Source: an uncultured Ruegeria sp. (GTDB lineage Bacteria; Pseudomonadota; Alphaproteobacteria; Rhodobacterales; Rhodobacteraceae). From it: a stretch of DNA of 64,000 bases. This document shows, piece after piece, positions 18,160-29,200 of the stretch (its first letter is position 1; every line of letters begins with the position of its first letter). Under the pieces are notes generated by a model. The model saw only the letters and a program-made list of their open reading frames with translations. It did no database searches and was not told where the DNA came from. The stretch is from positions 1-64,000 of the forward strand of contig NZ_CANMQQ010000014.1 in NCBI RefSeq assembly GCF_947500045.1, written 5' to 3'. The position numbers were made by a program, and so were the translations under genes.

Positions 18160-18445
18160 GGCTACGCGATGTATGCTGGGCATGAGGACTTCCCGTGGCC
18201 GAGCACCTTCAATTAAGGCTTCATGCCACGTGAGCCACTTTTCTCGGCCCAATGCTTCTGCTGGCTGCAGAGGGGGATGTGGGGCCTGACGGTTATCGTC
18301 TCGTCAGCGCAATCCATTGCGATTGATGACGAGAACTCCGCTCAACACCGGTTTGTCATAAGCCCGAGGCTTGTCGTGCAACTTCGGGCAAACAAGGGTG
18401 GGCTTGGCTATCTGCTCGTCGGTCAGTCAGCAAAGGTCACCAAAG
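18160..18445 (-). pseudogene. decayed IS5-family transposase (N-terminal part)
   Basis: On the minus strand the frame reads LTDEQIAK, then PKLHDKPR, then VLSGVLVINRNGLR and a stop. Intact IS5-family transposases have LTDEQMAKL, FFPKxHGKPRVDDRRVLSGIxFVNRNGLRWRDAP, so the stop stands where TGG (Trp) is expected. Further on, PHIPLCSQQKHWAE corresponds to GPHKTLYNRWKRWxE with frame changes between, and HRVASLV corresponds to the AHRTASSL region. Frameshifts, a premature stop and lack of the C-terminal half make it non-functional. No inverted repeats were found. Confidence 0.72.
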
Positions 18446-18524
18446 TCACCGCTCCGTTTCTAATGCCGTGAACTGCACTGGGAAGCAGATCTTCGGTGCT
18501 CTGGAGCCACACCCGATGTCTTGT

Positions 18525-18857
18525 TCAAGTCAAATCTTCGACACGCGCGTCAGGAGCGTTGCGCTTGACGGATTCGATACCGTTGTCTCGCCCGGAGGTA
18601 CTGGTGTAGCTCTCGCTGGTGCCGATGACCTGCCCATTGCTGGCCTTCAGGTTGAACATATGGCCACCGGATTTGGTTTCCTTGCGTTCGTATCGATCGT
18701 CATTGGGAGAGTTTGTCTTGACGGACGCGATGCCATTTTCTGCACTGGCTTTCTGAGTGTAGCCTTCGCTGGCCAAAATGATTTCACCGTTTCCAGCTTT
18801 TAGTCGAAACCGATATTCACCAGCTTTGTCTTCGTAGAGTTCAAATTTTCCAGCCAT
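18525..18857 (-). CDS. YegP/DUF1508 family protein, two repeats
   Basis: 110 residues composed of two ~50-residue DUF1508 repeats: GKFELYEDKAGEYRFRLKAGNGEIILASEGY then a linker and GGHMFNLKASNGQVIGTSESY. Each repeat ends with a helix xxNGIxSVKxN. The small tandem fold is widespread in bacteria and often stress-linked; its biochemical role is not established. It is a single gene with no partner. The start ATG 18857 is the first in frame and fits the repeat start. Confidence 0.88.
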   Translation of the reverse strand: MAGKFELYEDKAGEYRFRLKAGNGEIILASEGYTQKASAENGIASVKTNSPNDDRYERKETKSGGHMFNLKASNGQVIGTSESYTSTSGRDNGIESVKRNAPDARVEDLT

Positions 18858-19414
18858 GTGATTTACCTCGTTATTGTAGAACCATAAACATCATCACGAC
18901 GTTGCTACGTTTGGTGATCGGTCACAAGGTAAAAAATCAAAGCGGGTGGAAAGTCGCTTCGTTGCAGGATTAGAGGGGGATCTGGGCAGAGTTCACCAAA
19001 TTTCTGTCGACAAGGCATCACAAAGCGCGTCCATCTTGGCTAACTTTTAATTGAATGGCAGCCAATGGTCCCTTGGATCTGAGGATTTCGCGTATGCTTC
19101 ACCATATGGCACTGTCAATGCCTTTTACGAGCCGCTCAAAAGACGCAACTGCCCGTCAGTGCAGGTGTGGCTGATAGTTTCAGTCACAATCTCTATGCGT
19201 TCAGCAGCAACATTCAGTTTGAAACCTATTGTGGAGCGTACTTGAAGCCCTTGCTTGGGACGCTGCGCCCAGCCCCCAATCGTCAATACGAAATAGAACA
19301 TGTAGGTTGTTCAAAGGCAGGCGCGTTTCCCAAATCCGTCTGCCTAATCAACCTTGGTTTTCAGAATGCCGATGCCGTGGGACAATGTGTTTGGATCAGA
19401 GATGATCCGGATTT
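18858..19414. other. 557-bp gene-poor stretch
   Basis: Only short overlapping frames on both strands; none has a ribosome binding site and a recognisable domain. A minus-strand stretch at about 19140-19300 is open but interrupted by stops and I cannot assign it. With the broken transposase nearby it is probably decayed DNA. Confidence 0.45.
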
Positions 19415-19759
19415 CTAAATTCGTTCCACCTTGACCGAGTCTTCGGGATAAAATGCCAGATGGTCCTTTATCTCGGCAATGGCAGCGACCGGGCTTTCAT
19501 AGCTCCATGCGGCGTTCTCAGTGACCGATGATTTGTTTACGATCGAGAAATGCGTGGCCTCTCCCTTGCCTGCGCATTGGATGACCTTGTCGGTCCGGTC
19601 CAGAAATGCCATCGCGATATCCGTACGTGGAAAGTAGATGACCGGGTCTTTGTCACCCTCAAGCAGTTCCAGCGCTGCAGTGGTTTCGCCCAGAATTGCC
19701 CCGCCTGAACGGACGCTCCATTTGCCCGGCGCTTTGCGGATCGTGATGGTGTCTGTCAT
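19415..19759 (-). CDS. DUF427 domain protein
   Basis: 114 residues. The DUF427 layout is visible: an N-terminal strand pair (GKWSVRSGGAILGETTAALEL), the YFPRTDIAM segment, then GKGEATHFSIV and an ENAAWSYESPV...IKDHLAFYP ending. These are small single-domain proteins of unknown biochemical role, found widely in actinobacteria and proteobacteria. It is on the same strand as the aminopeptidase gene that ends 63 bp away upstream in the other direction of reading, i.e. it is the gene after it only in map order; separate transcription is likely. Confidence 0.85.
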   Translation of the reverse strand: MTDTITIRKAPGKWSVRSGGAILGETTAALELLEGDKDPVIYFPRTDIAMAFLDRTDKVIQCAGKGEATHFSIVNKSSVTENAAWSYESPVAAIAEIKDHLAFYPEDSVKVERI

Positions 19760-19822
19760 TCCTGTTCCTTCCCTCGTCGTCTCAGGGCATGTTCTCTGCC
19801 CAATCTATATAACATCCCGGTG

Positions 19823-21613
19823 TCAGACCGGCGCAGTTGCGGCATCCAACCACAGTTGAGCGGCTTCGCCCAGTCTTGGTCGGATTTTTTCCACCACCTC
19901 GCTGTGATAGGTATTCAGCCACATGCGTTCTTCGCGCGTCAGCATGTCGACAACGATCAGACGCCGGTCGATGGGCACATATGTAAGCGTGCGCCAGGTC
20001 AGCATGGCGCGCTCATCATCGCCGCCGGGCAGGGTAGGTGCCTTTTCCACCACCACAAGGTTTTCCAGCCGGATACCAAATGCGCCTTCGCGGTAATATC
20101 CCGGCTCGTTGGACAGGATCATGCCCGGCTCCAGCGGGACGTGGCTGACCCGGGACAGGCGTTGGGGACCTTCGTGAACGCTCAGATAGGTGCCGACCCC
20201 GTGCCCAACGCCATGGTTGAAATCCTGCCCCGCCAGCCACAGCGGCAGCCGCGCGACGCATTCGATATCGCGCCCGGCCAATCCGACCGGCCAGCGCAGC
20301 ATCGACATGGCAATCATGCCTTTGAGAACACGGGTAAAGCACGCCTTTTCCTCATCCCTCACATCGCCGATTGCGATTGTTCGCGTGATATCAGTGGTAC
20401 CGTCCAGATACTGCCCGCCGCTGTCCAACACCAAAAGATGACCATCCTCTAGCCGGCTATCGGTATCTTCGGTCACCCGGTAATGCATGATGGCGCCGTT
20501 TGGCCCAGTGCCCGCGATGGTGTCGAAAGAGATGTCCTGCAGGGCATTGTCCCGGCTGCGGCTTTCCTCCAGCTTGGTCACCACCTGCGTTTCAGTCATG
20601 GTGCCCGGGGCTTGTGCATCCAGCCAGCACAGCAAGTCCACCACCGCTACGGCATCACGCAAATGCGCCTCGGCGGTGCCTGCGATTTCGGCGGGGTTCT
20701 TGCGGGCTTTTGGCAGGGCGCATGGGTCGCCTCCGGCGACCATCCGGTCCCCCAGCGCATCCGCCACGATCTGCGGAACCGTGCCCGGATCAACCTGTAC
20801 TTTGCCTTCAAGCGTCGCGACCGCCGCCAGGAACCCCTCCGGTTCATGTTGCGCCACCTTTGAACCCAGATGATCCTTTAACCCGATGAGTTTTGCGGCA
20901 GCCATGAACAGGTCCACCCGGCCATCGGCATGCAGAATGGCGAACCCATGAGCCACTGGGTTATATGCAATGTCCGAGCCGCGAATATTCAGCAGCCACA
21001 TGATCGAATCCGGCAGGGTGATCACCGCTGCCAAGTGATCGGCGCGCTGCAGTTCACCGGCAAGGCGTTTGATCTTGCTTTCGGCACTTTCGCCAGCGAA
21101 CTCAAGCGGATGGGCCCTGACCGGTTTCATAGGCGGCGCGGGCTGGTCCGCCCACACGCGGTCCACAAGATTGTCGCAGCGGATCAGTTCGATCCCGCTG
21201 CCTTCAAGTTCTTTCTGCGCGGTGGAAATCTGACCAGCCGCGTGGAGCCAGGGATCAAAGCCAACTTTGCCCCCTTTTGGTAGTTGCTCTTTCAACCATG
21301 CGCTCAGGCTGACATCGGGCCATGGCACTGGCGTGTAATCCTCAGCCACCTGAGCTTTCACCTGAGTGCGATAGCGCCCGTCGATGAAGACCCCTGCAAT
21401 ATCCGTCAACGCAGCACAGAACCCAGCAGAGCCCGTGAAACCTGTCAGCCAGGCCAACCTCTCATCCCGAGGGGCGACATATTCACCCTGATGCGCATCT
21501 GCGCGTGGGATCAGGAAGCCCTGAAAGCCTTCGCGCGCCAGTTCATCCCGCAATGCTGCCAATCGCGGGGGGCCTTGTTCCGGGCGTGCGGTCACTTCGA
21601 ATGTCTGGAACAT
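19823..21613 (-). CDS. aminopeptidase P family metallopeptidase (Xaa-Pro aminopeptidase)
   Basis: 596 residues from ATG 21613; an ATG four codons upstream (21625) is possible, but GAGG sits six bases before 21613. Two creatinase-like N-terminal domains precede the pita-bread catalytic domain. Dimetal ligands are visible: Asp in LVLDSGGQYLDGTTDITR (two Asp), His in GVGHGVGTYLSVHEGP, Glu in NEPGYY and Glu in IRLENLV. It removes N-terminal residues before proline in the cytoplasm. The three-domain ~600-residue form is usual in alphaproteobacteria. Confidence 0.93.
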   Translation of the reverse strand: MFQTFEVTARPEQGPPRLAALRDELAREGFQGFLIPRADAHQGEYVAPRDERLAWLTGFTGSAGFCAALTDIAGVFIDGRYRTQVKAQVAEDYTPVPWPDVSLSAWLKEQLPKGGKVGFDPWLHAAGQISTAQKELEGSGIELIRCDNLVDRVWADQPAPPMKPVRAHPLEFAGESAESKIKRLAGELQRADHLAAVITLPDSIMWLLNIRGSDIAYNPVAHGFAILHADGRVDLFMAAAKLIGLKDHLGSKVAQHEPEGFLAAVATLEGKVQVDPGTVPQIVADALGDRMVAGGDPCALPKARKNPAEIAGTAEAHLRDAVAVVDLLCWLDAQAPGTMTETQVVTKLEESRSRDNALQDISFDTIAGTGPNGAIMHYRVTEDTDSRLEDGHLLVLDSGGQYLDGTTDITRTIAIGDVRDEEKACFTRVLKGMIAMSMLRWPVGLAGRDIECVARLPLWLAGQDFNHGVGHGVGTYLSVHEGPQRLSRVSHVPLEPGMILSNEPGYYREGAFGIRLENLVVVEKAPTLPGGDDERAMLTWRTLTYVPIDRRLIVVDMLTREERMWLNTYHSEVVEKIRPRLGEAAQLWLDAATAPV

Positions 21614-21684
21614 GTACGGCCTCATCGGGTGTGTGTGGATGCGGTGGAACCTGAGGGCTGAACCGAGAAATGTCCAGCGCCTGA

Positions 21685-22860
21685 TCAGATTTCGGCGGGG
21701 GTTTCCAGAAACTCGGTCAGGGTTTGAATATAGATGTCGTAAACTGCGTTGCCGGGCAGCGGGATGTGATTGGCTGTTTCAAGAACAGCCAGCGACGCCC
21801 CCGGAATTCCCGCTGCCAGTTTGCGTGCCTCAGACAAGGGATGAACCGCACTGTTTCGCGCGTGCAGTACCAAAGTCGGGCATTGGACCTGAGGCAACAA
21901 ATGCAAAACCGAAGCCGTGTTCCCGCTATCGCGCTGGTACAGCTTTTCTTCCATGGAATAGAGCGTCTGCAGTTCACCCACGATCTCGCGCACAGTTTCA
22001 AGCGGGCCTTCCGGAAAATAACTGAGCAGAGAACCAACAGCATAACCGCTCCCCGGATCCTGCCAGCCTTCTACAATCAGGTTGCGGATTGAATCTGGCC
22101 CGTCCACATCATCGCGATGATTGCGACCCTCAGCCCAACCGCCGACAATGGCAAGGCGGTTGACCCGGTCGGGAAAATTGACGGCAAAGCGCAAGGCTGA
22201 AAATAAACCGCCGAACTCTGCGACAATCGCAAATCGGTCAAAACCTGCGGCCTGCGAGACCGCCAGTATATCCTCGGTAACGCCGTCATAATCTATATGC
22301 CCGGGATCCCCCCAATTTGTCTGTTGGTGCTTGTTGTAGCGCAGAAGAGTGAATTTCGCCTCCATCGCGTTGATGTAGGCCCGTTCCGACGGCAATCGCC
22401 ATTCCGCTTCCAGATCATAAACAATCGATCCGACGCGCAGCACTGGGGGACCATCGCCCGAGGTCGTGTAGGCGATCGCCTGACCATTTTGCCCCTGCGC
22501 ATATTTCAGGTGCTGTGTTTTTCGGGCCCTAGGTGACGAGGTCAGGGAATTGTCACAACTGACCTCGGCTGCCATTTGCAGACCACGTCGCACGATCGTC
22601 CGAATAATCCGTTGCGATTTACCATCATCTCCAACGGCCCGGCGGGCTGCAGCGATCCGCGCGCTGATCGTTGAATCCGAGACAAACCGGCCATTCCAAA
22701 CACGCGCGATGATCTCGTCCCGGGGCACAAGTTTCCCCGGATGCGCCGCCAACAGCACCAGCAGATCGAACACCTGAGGCTCAATTGCAACGGGCTCACC
22801 CCGGCGGGTCAGGATGTGGCGATCCACGTCCAGAATACAGTCTGCAAATTCATAGCGCAT
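21685..22860 (-). CDS. winged-helix DNA-binding domain fused to a degenerate alpha/beta-hydrolase
   Basis: 391 residues from ATG 22860; the longer frame to 22914 would add 18 residues ahead of the usual domain start. Residues ~1-98 are an OmpR/PhoB-type winged helix (EPQVFDLLVLLAAHPGKLVPRDEI; SDSTISARIAAARRAVGDDG; IRTIVRRGLQM). Residues ~115-391 are an alpha/beta hydrolase fold. The nucleophile elbow reads VAEFGG, so Glu215 stands where GxSxGG has Ser, and the acid position reads RNSAVHP where relatives have RGDAVVP; His365 remains. The domain is probably a ligand sensor rather than an enzyme. No phosphorylation domain is present. It is monocistronic. Confidence 0.82.
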   Translation of the reverse strand: MRYEFADCILDVDRHILTRRGEPVAIEPQVFDLLVLLAAHPGKLVPRDEIIARVWNGRFVSDSTISARIAAARRAVGDDGKSQRIIRTIVRRGLQMAAEVSCDNSLTSSPRARKTQHLKYAQGQNGQAIAYTTSGDGPPVLRVGSIVYDLEAEWRLPSERAYINAMEAKFTLLRYNKHQQTNWGDPGHIDYDGVTEDILAVSQAAGFDRFAIVAEFGGLFSALRFAVNFPDRVNRLAIVGGWAEGRNHRDDVDGPDSIRNLIVEGWQDPGSGYAVGSLLSYFPEGPLETVREIVGELQTLYSMEEKLYQRDSGNTASVLHLLPQVQCPTLVLHARNSAVHPLSEARKLAAGIPGASLAVLETANHIPLPGNAVYDIYIQTLTEFLETPAEI

Positions 22861-23125
22861 GGGGCAAATACACTCCGTTTCTCGCGGAACGACAAGGTTC
22901 AACAACAATCTCAAGGGTTTCTAGCGCGTATCTCAGGACCGGCTTCAAGCGGGTCGGATGCGGTTGAGACACAATCCAAACAATAGAACAGGAGACCGAA
23001 TATGTTCCTACCCTTCGATACAGCGCTGCTGCACCATTCAGCACGCCGCCATCGGCCGCATAGATCAACATGGCACAACGGGCTTGCTTGGATGGCTTTA
23101 AGTCTGCACTGGCGCGGGCGAGCCG

Positions 23126-25003
23126 TCAACCAGCCCGCTTCATCCCCATAACCCGTGCCCGCGCGCGTGGATCGCTGTCGAACAGCGCGGCCAGTTGTTC
23201 GGTCATTGCTCCGGCCAGCTGCTCTACGTCAGTGATGGTCACGGCCCGTTCATAGTATCGGGTCACATCGTGGCCGATGCCAATCGCCAGCAATTCAACC
23301 ATCTTGCGCTTTTCGACCATGGCGATCACATCGCGCAGGTGCTTTTCCAGATAGTTCGCCGGATTAACGCTGAGCGTTGAATCATCAACCGGTGCCCCAT
23401 CCGAGATCACCATCAAAATTTTGCGCGCCTCGCGCCGGGCCATCATCCGGCGATGCGCCCATTCCAGCGCCTCACCGTCGATGTTTTCCTTCAGCAAGCC
23501 CTCTTTCATCATCAGGCCCAAGTTAGGACGCGCACGTCGCCACGGTGCATCCGCGCCCTTATAGATGATGTGGCGCAGATCGTTCAGACGGCCCGGTTGC
23601 TGTGGGCGGCCGTCATTCAACCAGGCCTCACGCGCCTGACCGCCTTTCCATGCACGGGTGGTAAAGCCCAGAATCTCGACCTTCACATTGCAGCGTTCCA
23701 GCGTGCGCGCCAGAACGTCGGCACAGATTGCGGCAATCGAGATCGGACGCCCTCGCATCGAGCCCGAGTTATCCAGCAGAAGCGTCACCACCGTATCGCG
23801 GAATTCTGTATCCTTTTCGACCTTGAAGCTCAGCGGCGTGGTCGGGTTGGCCACGACGCGTGCCAAACGGCCGGCATCCAGAATGCCCTCTTCAAGGTCA
23901 AACTCCCAACTGCGGTTTTGCTGCGCCTGCAAGCGGCGCTGCAGCTTGTTGGCCAACCGGCTGACAGCACCCTTCAGCGGTTCCAGCTGCTGGTCCAGAT
24001 AAGCACGCAACCGTTCCAGTTCAGCCGGTTCTGCCAGATCCTCGGCGGCGATCTCTTCGTCGTGGGTGTTCAGATAAACCTTGTAATCGGGATCGGCCTC
24101 GGACGCGGCCGGAGGGGCAGGCGGCTCCATCGGAGCTTCGCCCTCGGGCATTTCAGCCTCATCGCCCATCTCATCTTCGGCCATCTCGTCCATCGAGACC
24201 TGCGCCTGAGACTGGTCCTGCTGCTCTTCCTGAGTTTGCTCAGGGGTCGCATCAGCGTCCTGTTCGTCCTGATCATCCTGACCGGTGCTGTCGGGATCGG
24301 GCTGCTCTTCGGCGTCTTCCTCGGCCTGGTCATCCTGCTCGTCATCCAGCTCATCGGGGTCGTCACCCAGCTGGTCGCCATAACCAAGATCTTTGATCAT
24401 CTGCCGGGCGAACCGGGCAAATTCGGCCTGATCTGACAGCACCTCATCAAGGTTCTCGAGCACACCACCTGCCTGTTCCTCGATAAACCCGCGCCACAGG
24501 TTCATGACATTCTCAGCTGCGGGAGGCATGTCGCGCCCGGTTGCCAGATGCCGGATCAAATAACCGGCAGCAACCGAAAGCGGTGCATCCGCAGGCTGCT
24601 TGCACTGGTCATAGCCGCGCCGGATCGCCTCATGTCCGATCTTGACGTCGATATTGCTGGCCGTGCCGGGCATGTCGCGCGCGCCCATCGCCTCGCACCG
24701 CGCGACCTCCATCGCCTCATACAAATCCCGCGCCATATCACCCGGGGGGGCATATCGGTTATGGGTCGCGTCATCATGATACTTGCGGTGCAACGCCAAG
24801 GCATCCGCGGTACCGCGGGCCAGCAAAACCTCTTCCCGTGTCATTCGGCGCGACACCTGAGGCAAGCGCATCGATTCACCCGACACACCGGACGGGTCAA
24901 CCGTATAGGTCACCGACAACTCAGGATCGTCGGCCATAACTTTGGTGGCCTCGGCCAAGGCTTTCTTGAACGGATCAGCAGGGTTGTCGTTCTTCTGCGC
25001 CAT
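23126..25003 (-). CDS. cobT: cobaltochelatase subunit CobT
   Basis: 625 residues from ATG 25003 (AAGGG seven bases upstream; GTG 25009 is too close to it). The N-terminal CobT domain is followed by a long acidic stretch (residues ~205-310, rich in Asp, Glu and Gln) and a C-terminal von Willebrand A domain with the MIDAS motif [11 protein letters not shown] near residue 410. CobT forms with CobS the AAA+ motor that, with CobN, inserts cobalt into hydrogenobyrinic a,c-diamide in aerobic B12 synthesis. cobS lies upstream on the same strand. cobN is not in the window. Confidence 0.96.
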   Translation of the reverse strand: MAQKNDNPADPFKKALAEATKVMADDPELSVTYTVDPSGVSGESMRLPQVSRRMTREEVLLARGTADALALHRKYHDDATHNRYAPPGDMARDLYEAMEVARCEAMGARDMPGTASNIDVKIGHEAIRRGYDQCKQPADAPLSVAAGYLIRHLATGRDMPPAAENVMNLWRGFIEEQAGGVLENLDEVLSDQAEFARFARQMIKDLGYGDQLGDDPDELDDEQDDQAEEDAEEQPDPDSTGQDDQDEQDADATPEQTQEEQQDQSQAQVSMDEMAEDEMGDEAEMPEGEAPMEPPAPPAASEADPDYKVYLNTHDEEIAAEDLAEPAELERLRAYLDQQLEPLKGAVSRLANKLQRRLQAQQNRSWEFDLEEGILDAGRLARVVANPTTPLSFKVEKDTEFRDTVVTLLLDNSGSMRGRPISIAAICADVLARTLERCNVKVEILGFTTRAWKGGQAREAWLNDGRPQQPGRLNDLRHIIYKGADAPWRRARPNLGLMMKEGLLKENIDGEALEWAHRRMMARREARKILMVISDGAPVDDSTLSVNPANYLEKHLRDVIAMVEKRKMVELLAIGIGHDVTRYYERAVTITDVEQLAGAMTEQLAALFDSDPRARARVMGMKRAG

Positions 25004-25123
25004 GTTCACACGCCCTTCGTGTTTTGGTGACCCACCGCATCAATGCGAAACTGGATCCCCCTTCATCTGGCCAAAAATACCTCCGCCGGAGGCATTGCGC
25101 CTGGCAGGGCGCAATTCGGATTC

Positions 25124-26110
25124 TTAGCCCAGTGTCGCACTCGCCGCGCTTTCCGGCAGTTCCTCGTCAAAGCAGCGCTGATAGAACTCGGCGACGGTCT
25201 GGCGCTCAAGCTCATCACACTTGTTCAGGAAAGACAGGCGGAAAGCATACCCCACATTGCGGAAAATCTCAGCGTTCTGGGCCCAGTTGATCACGGTCCG
25301 GGGGCTCATCACGGTCGACAGATCGCCGTTCATGAATGCGGTCCGGGTCAGATCGGCAACAGTGACCATCTGGCTGACGGTCTTGCGGCCCTCAGCGGTG
25401 TTGTAATGCGGGGCTTTCGACAGAACGATCATCGTCTCAGCATCGTGGCTGAGGTAGTTCAGCGTCGAGACCAGCGACCAGCGGTCCATCTGCGCCTGGT
25501 TGATCTGCTGTGTACCGTGATAGAGGCCGGTGGTGTCGCCCAGACCCACGGTGTTCGCGGTGGCGAACAGGCGGAAGTTCGGGTTTGGCGTGATGATCTC
25601 GTTCTGGTCCAGCAGGGTCAGCTTGCCGTCATGCTCAAGTACACGCTGGATCACGAACATCACGTCGGCACGGCCCGCGTCGTATTCGTCGAAGACGATG
25701 GCGACAGGGTTGCGCAGGGCCCAGGGTAGAATGCCCTCGTGGAATTCTGTGACCTGTTTGCCGTCGCGCAGCTTGATCGCGTCCTTGCCGATCAGGTCGA
25801 TCCGGCTGATATGGCTGTCGAGGTTCACACGCACGGCGGGCCAGTTCAGGCGTGCTGCGACCTGTTCGATATGGGTCGACTTACCGGTGCCGTGATAGCC
25901 TTGGATCATCACGCGGCGATTGTGGGTAAAGCCTGCTAGAATTGCCAGCGTGGTTTCGGGATCGAACTTGTAGGTCGGGTCGATCACCGGCACGCGGTCG
26001 CTGCGCTCGGCAAAGCCTTTGACCGCCATATCGCTGTCAATGCCAAACACCTCGCGAACCGAAATGTCCTCGGTGGGTTTTGCGTTGATGTCGATCGATC
26101 CGTCAGCCAT
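25124..26110 (-). CDS. cobS: cobaltochelatase subunit CobS
   Basis: 328 residues. MoxR-type AAA+ ATPase with Walker [10 protein letters not shown] (near residue 74), Walker [11 protein letters not shown] (near residue 138) and sensor ATANTVG. The N-terminus ([10 protein letters not shown]) and full length match aerobic CobS. It works with CobT as the ATP-driven chaperone of CobN. cobT follows 120 bp downstream; both are probably one transcript. The 145-bp gap upstream separates it from dnaE2. Confidence 0.96.
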   Translation of the reverse strand: MADGSIDINAKPTEDISVREVFGIDSDMAVKGFAERSDRVPVIDPTYKFDPETTLAILAGFTHNRRVMIQGYHGTGKSTHIEQVAARLNWPAVRVNLDSHISRIDLIGKDAIKLRDGKQVTEFHEGILPWALRNPVAIVFDEYDAGRADVMFVIQRVLEHDGKLTLLDQNEIITPNPNFRLFATANTVGLGDTTGLYHGTQQINQAQMDRWSLVSTLNYLSHDAETMIVLSKAPHYNTAEGRKTVSQMVTVADLTRTAFMNGDLSTVMSPRTVINWAQNAEIFRNVGYAFRLSFLNKCDELERQTVAEFYQRCFDEELPESAASATLG

Positions 26111-26255
26111 GCGCCTTGTCCTTATCCTTTGGCCCGTTCACCGGGTTTGAACCCGTGTGTGGTGCAACATATTGCGGACAAGGGCAAGGGGAAGCGGTGA
26201 GCGGATCACGTTAGCAGGATGTTTCTTTGAAACTGGCCTTATGATGGCGCTGGTT

Positions 26256-29200
26256 CTAATGAAAATCCCGACTTGGGAACAGTCGCTTTGCCTGTTCGCG
26301 TGGATGCCGCGCGCTGGATGCGGTCTGCCGCGCGCGTGGGGTATCATCCGCCTGCGGTTGGGTGATGCCGATGGCCTCGTCCAGAGGATGTCCAAGCTCT
26401 GACAGCTTGTGGGACATATCGGCGATCTCTTGTGCGATCAGATGCACGACGATCCCCTCGCGCTGCAGATACCCGCGAACCTGCAACAGCCGCCCGCCCA
26501 TCACAATCCGGCGAAACCGTTCATAGACCTTGGGCCAGACAACCACATTGCTGACCCCGGTTTCATCTTCAAGCGTCAGAAAGATCACGCCCGAGGCGGT
26601 CCCCGGCCGTTGCCGCGTAATCACCAGCCCGCACACGCTGTAACGGCCCAGCGGGATGTCCTGCAATGTGGCATGAGGCACAAGGCCGGGCAGGGACGGG
26701 CGCAACAGCTCCATCGGGTGCGAGCGCAGGGTCAGGCGGGTCGAGACGTAATCTTCGACCACTTCCTCGCCCAGATGCATGACCGGTAAATCAACGCGCG
26801 GCTCATTGATGCTCTCGCCATCGATCGGGTCATTGAACAGCGGCAGGGCGGTCCGGCTGCGGATGGCTTTGACATGCCACAGGGCGTCGCGCCGGGTCAG
26901 GTCCATGCCGGAAAACGCATCCGCTTCGGCCAGACGGGTCAGCACATCCGGGCGCAACCCGGCCCGCAGCCACAGCGTTTCGGGGTCCGGATACCCATTG
27001 CCGCGCGCGGCCACGATCCACTCTGCATCTTCCTGTTTGAACCCCTTGATCTGGCGAAAGCCCAGCCGCAGGGCCAGCGCCCCGTCGGCGCGACGCTCCA
27101 GCAGATTGTCCCAGGTCGAGGCATTGGCGCAGACCGGGCGAATCTCGACCCCATGCTCACGCGCGTCCCGCACGATCTGTGCAGGCGCATAAAACCCCAT
27201 GGGCTGCGAATTCAGCAGTGCACAGGCAAAAATCGCCGGGTGATGGCATTTCATCCAGGCTGAGACATAGGCCAACATCGCAAAGGCCGCGGCATGGCTT
27301 TCGGGAAAGCCGTAATCGGCGAAGCCTTCGATCTGGGAAAAGCAGCGCTCGGCAATCTCGGGCGGATAGCCCTTGTTCAGCATACCGGCGGTGAACTTGT
27401 CCTTGAACGTGCCAATCGTGCCCATACGCCGGAATGACGCCAGCGACCGGCGCAGATGATCGGCCTCTTCCGCCGAGAAACCGGCGCCAACGACCGCAAT
27501 CTGCATGGCCTGTTCCTGAAACAGCGGCACACCTAATGTTCGCGCGGTCACCTTTTCCAGCTCAGGCCCGAAAGGTTCCGGCTTTTCCAGCCCGTTGCGC
27601 CGCCGGATATAGGGCTGCACCATATCGCCCTGAATGGGACCGGGCCGGATGATGGCGACCTCAATCACCAGATCGTAGAACTCTCGCGGTCTCATGCGGG
27701 GCAGGAAATTCATCTGCGCCCGGCTTTCGACCTGAAAAACACCCACCGCATCGGCGGCACACAGCATGTCATAGGTCGCCACATCTTCTTGCGGGACGGT
27801 GGCGATGCTCAGGGTTTCGCCGTTGTGTTGCTGCATCAGATCAAATGCCTTGCGGATGCAGCTGAGCATCCCCAGCCCCAACACATCGACCTTCAGAATA
27901 CCCAGAGCATCGATGTCATCCTTGTCCCACTCGATCACGGTGCGATCTTCCATTGCGGCGTTTTCAATCGGGCACAGCTCATCCAGCCGCCCTTTGGTGA
28001 TGACGAACCCGCCCACATGCTGCGACAGGTGGCGCGGGAAGCCGATGATCTCACCGATCAGGCGGATCGTCTGCATCAGGCGCCTGTCTTTGGGGTCGAG
28101 ACCCAGTTCGCGCATCCGCTCTATGTCGACCCCACCATTGGTCATGCCCCAGATTTGTCCGGACAAACCTGCTGTCACGTCCTGAGACAGGCCCATCACC
28201 TTGCCCACCTCGCGGATCGCTGCGCGGGATCGGAAATGGATGACCGTGGCACAGAGGCCCGCGCGGTGGCGGCCATATTGCTCATAGATCCACTGAATCA
28301 CCTCTTCGCGCCGTTCGTGTTCGAAATCCACGTCGATATCCGGCGGCTCGCCCCGGTATTTCGAGACAAAGCGCTCGAACACCATGGCGATCATGTCAGG
28401 GCTGACATCGGTGATGCCCAGCAGATAACACAGGATCGAATTGGCGGCTGATCCGCGCCCCTGACACAGAATGCCCTGCGAGCGGGCGAATTGCACAATG
28501 TCATGCACGGTCAGGAAATAGGCCGGGAAATCCAGATCCGCGACCAAAGCCAGCTCTTTCTGCATCAGGTTGATGGCTTTTTGCGTCGGCCCATCGGGAT
28601 AGCGCCGTTTCAGCCCCTCGCGGGCCAGACGTTCCAGCCGCGCCAGCGGGGTTTCGCTGCTGGCGATCTCGTCGGGGTATTCATAAGACAGCTCACTCAG
28701 ATCAAAGCTGCATCGGTCGGCGATCTCAAGCGTGCGGCGCAGCGCGCCGGGGTGGTCCTGAAACAGCCGGGCCATATCCGCATAGCCTTTCAGCCGCCGT
28801 TCGGCATTGGGCAGGGCGCGGGTGCCGATCTGGTCAATCGTGATATGTTCACGCATGCAGGTCAGCACATCGGCCAGTTGGCGGCGGTTGGCGCGGTGCA
28901 TCAGCACATCCCCCACCGCAACCATGGGGGCCGAGGCTTTCTGCGCGGCGCGCGCGCAAGCCGCCAGATAAGCCCGATCGCTGCCATCATAGCGCGGCGT
29001 GGCCCCCAGAAAGACCGCGTTGGGAAATTGCCGCCTGATCCCTTGGATATCCGGGATGGCCTGCTGCAATCCCGCCTGGGGCAGCGCGATCAGGATCATC
29101 CCCTGACAGGTCCCCAGCATGTCTTTCATGTCCAGATGGCATTCCCCTTTCTCGGCCCGCCGTTTGCCCAAAGTCAGCAGGCGGGTCAGCCGCTGATACG

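Noticed and set aside
19820..20452. 210-codon plus-strand frame opposite the aminopeptidase
   Set aside because: Antisense to catalytic motifs of a full-length aminopeptidase P; composition typical of a shadow frame.
23453..24436. 327-codon plus-strand frame opposite cobT
   Set aside because: Reads the acidic CobT repeat backwards as Leu/Ile/Val-rich sequence; looks like a membrane protein only by composition.
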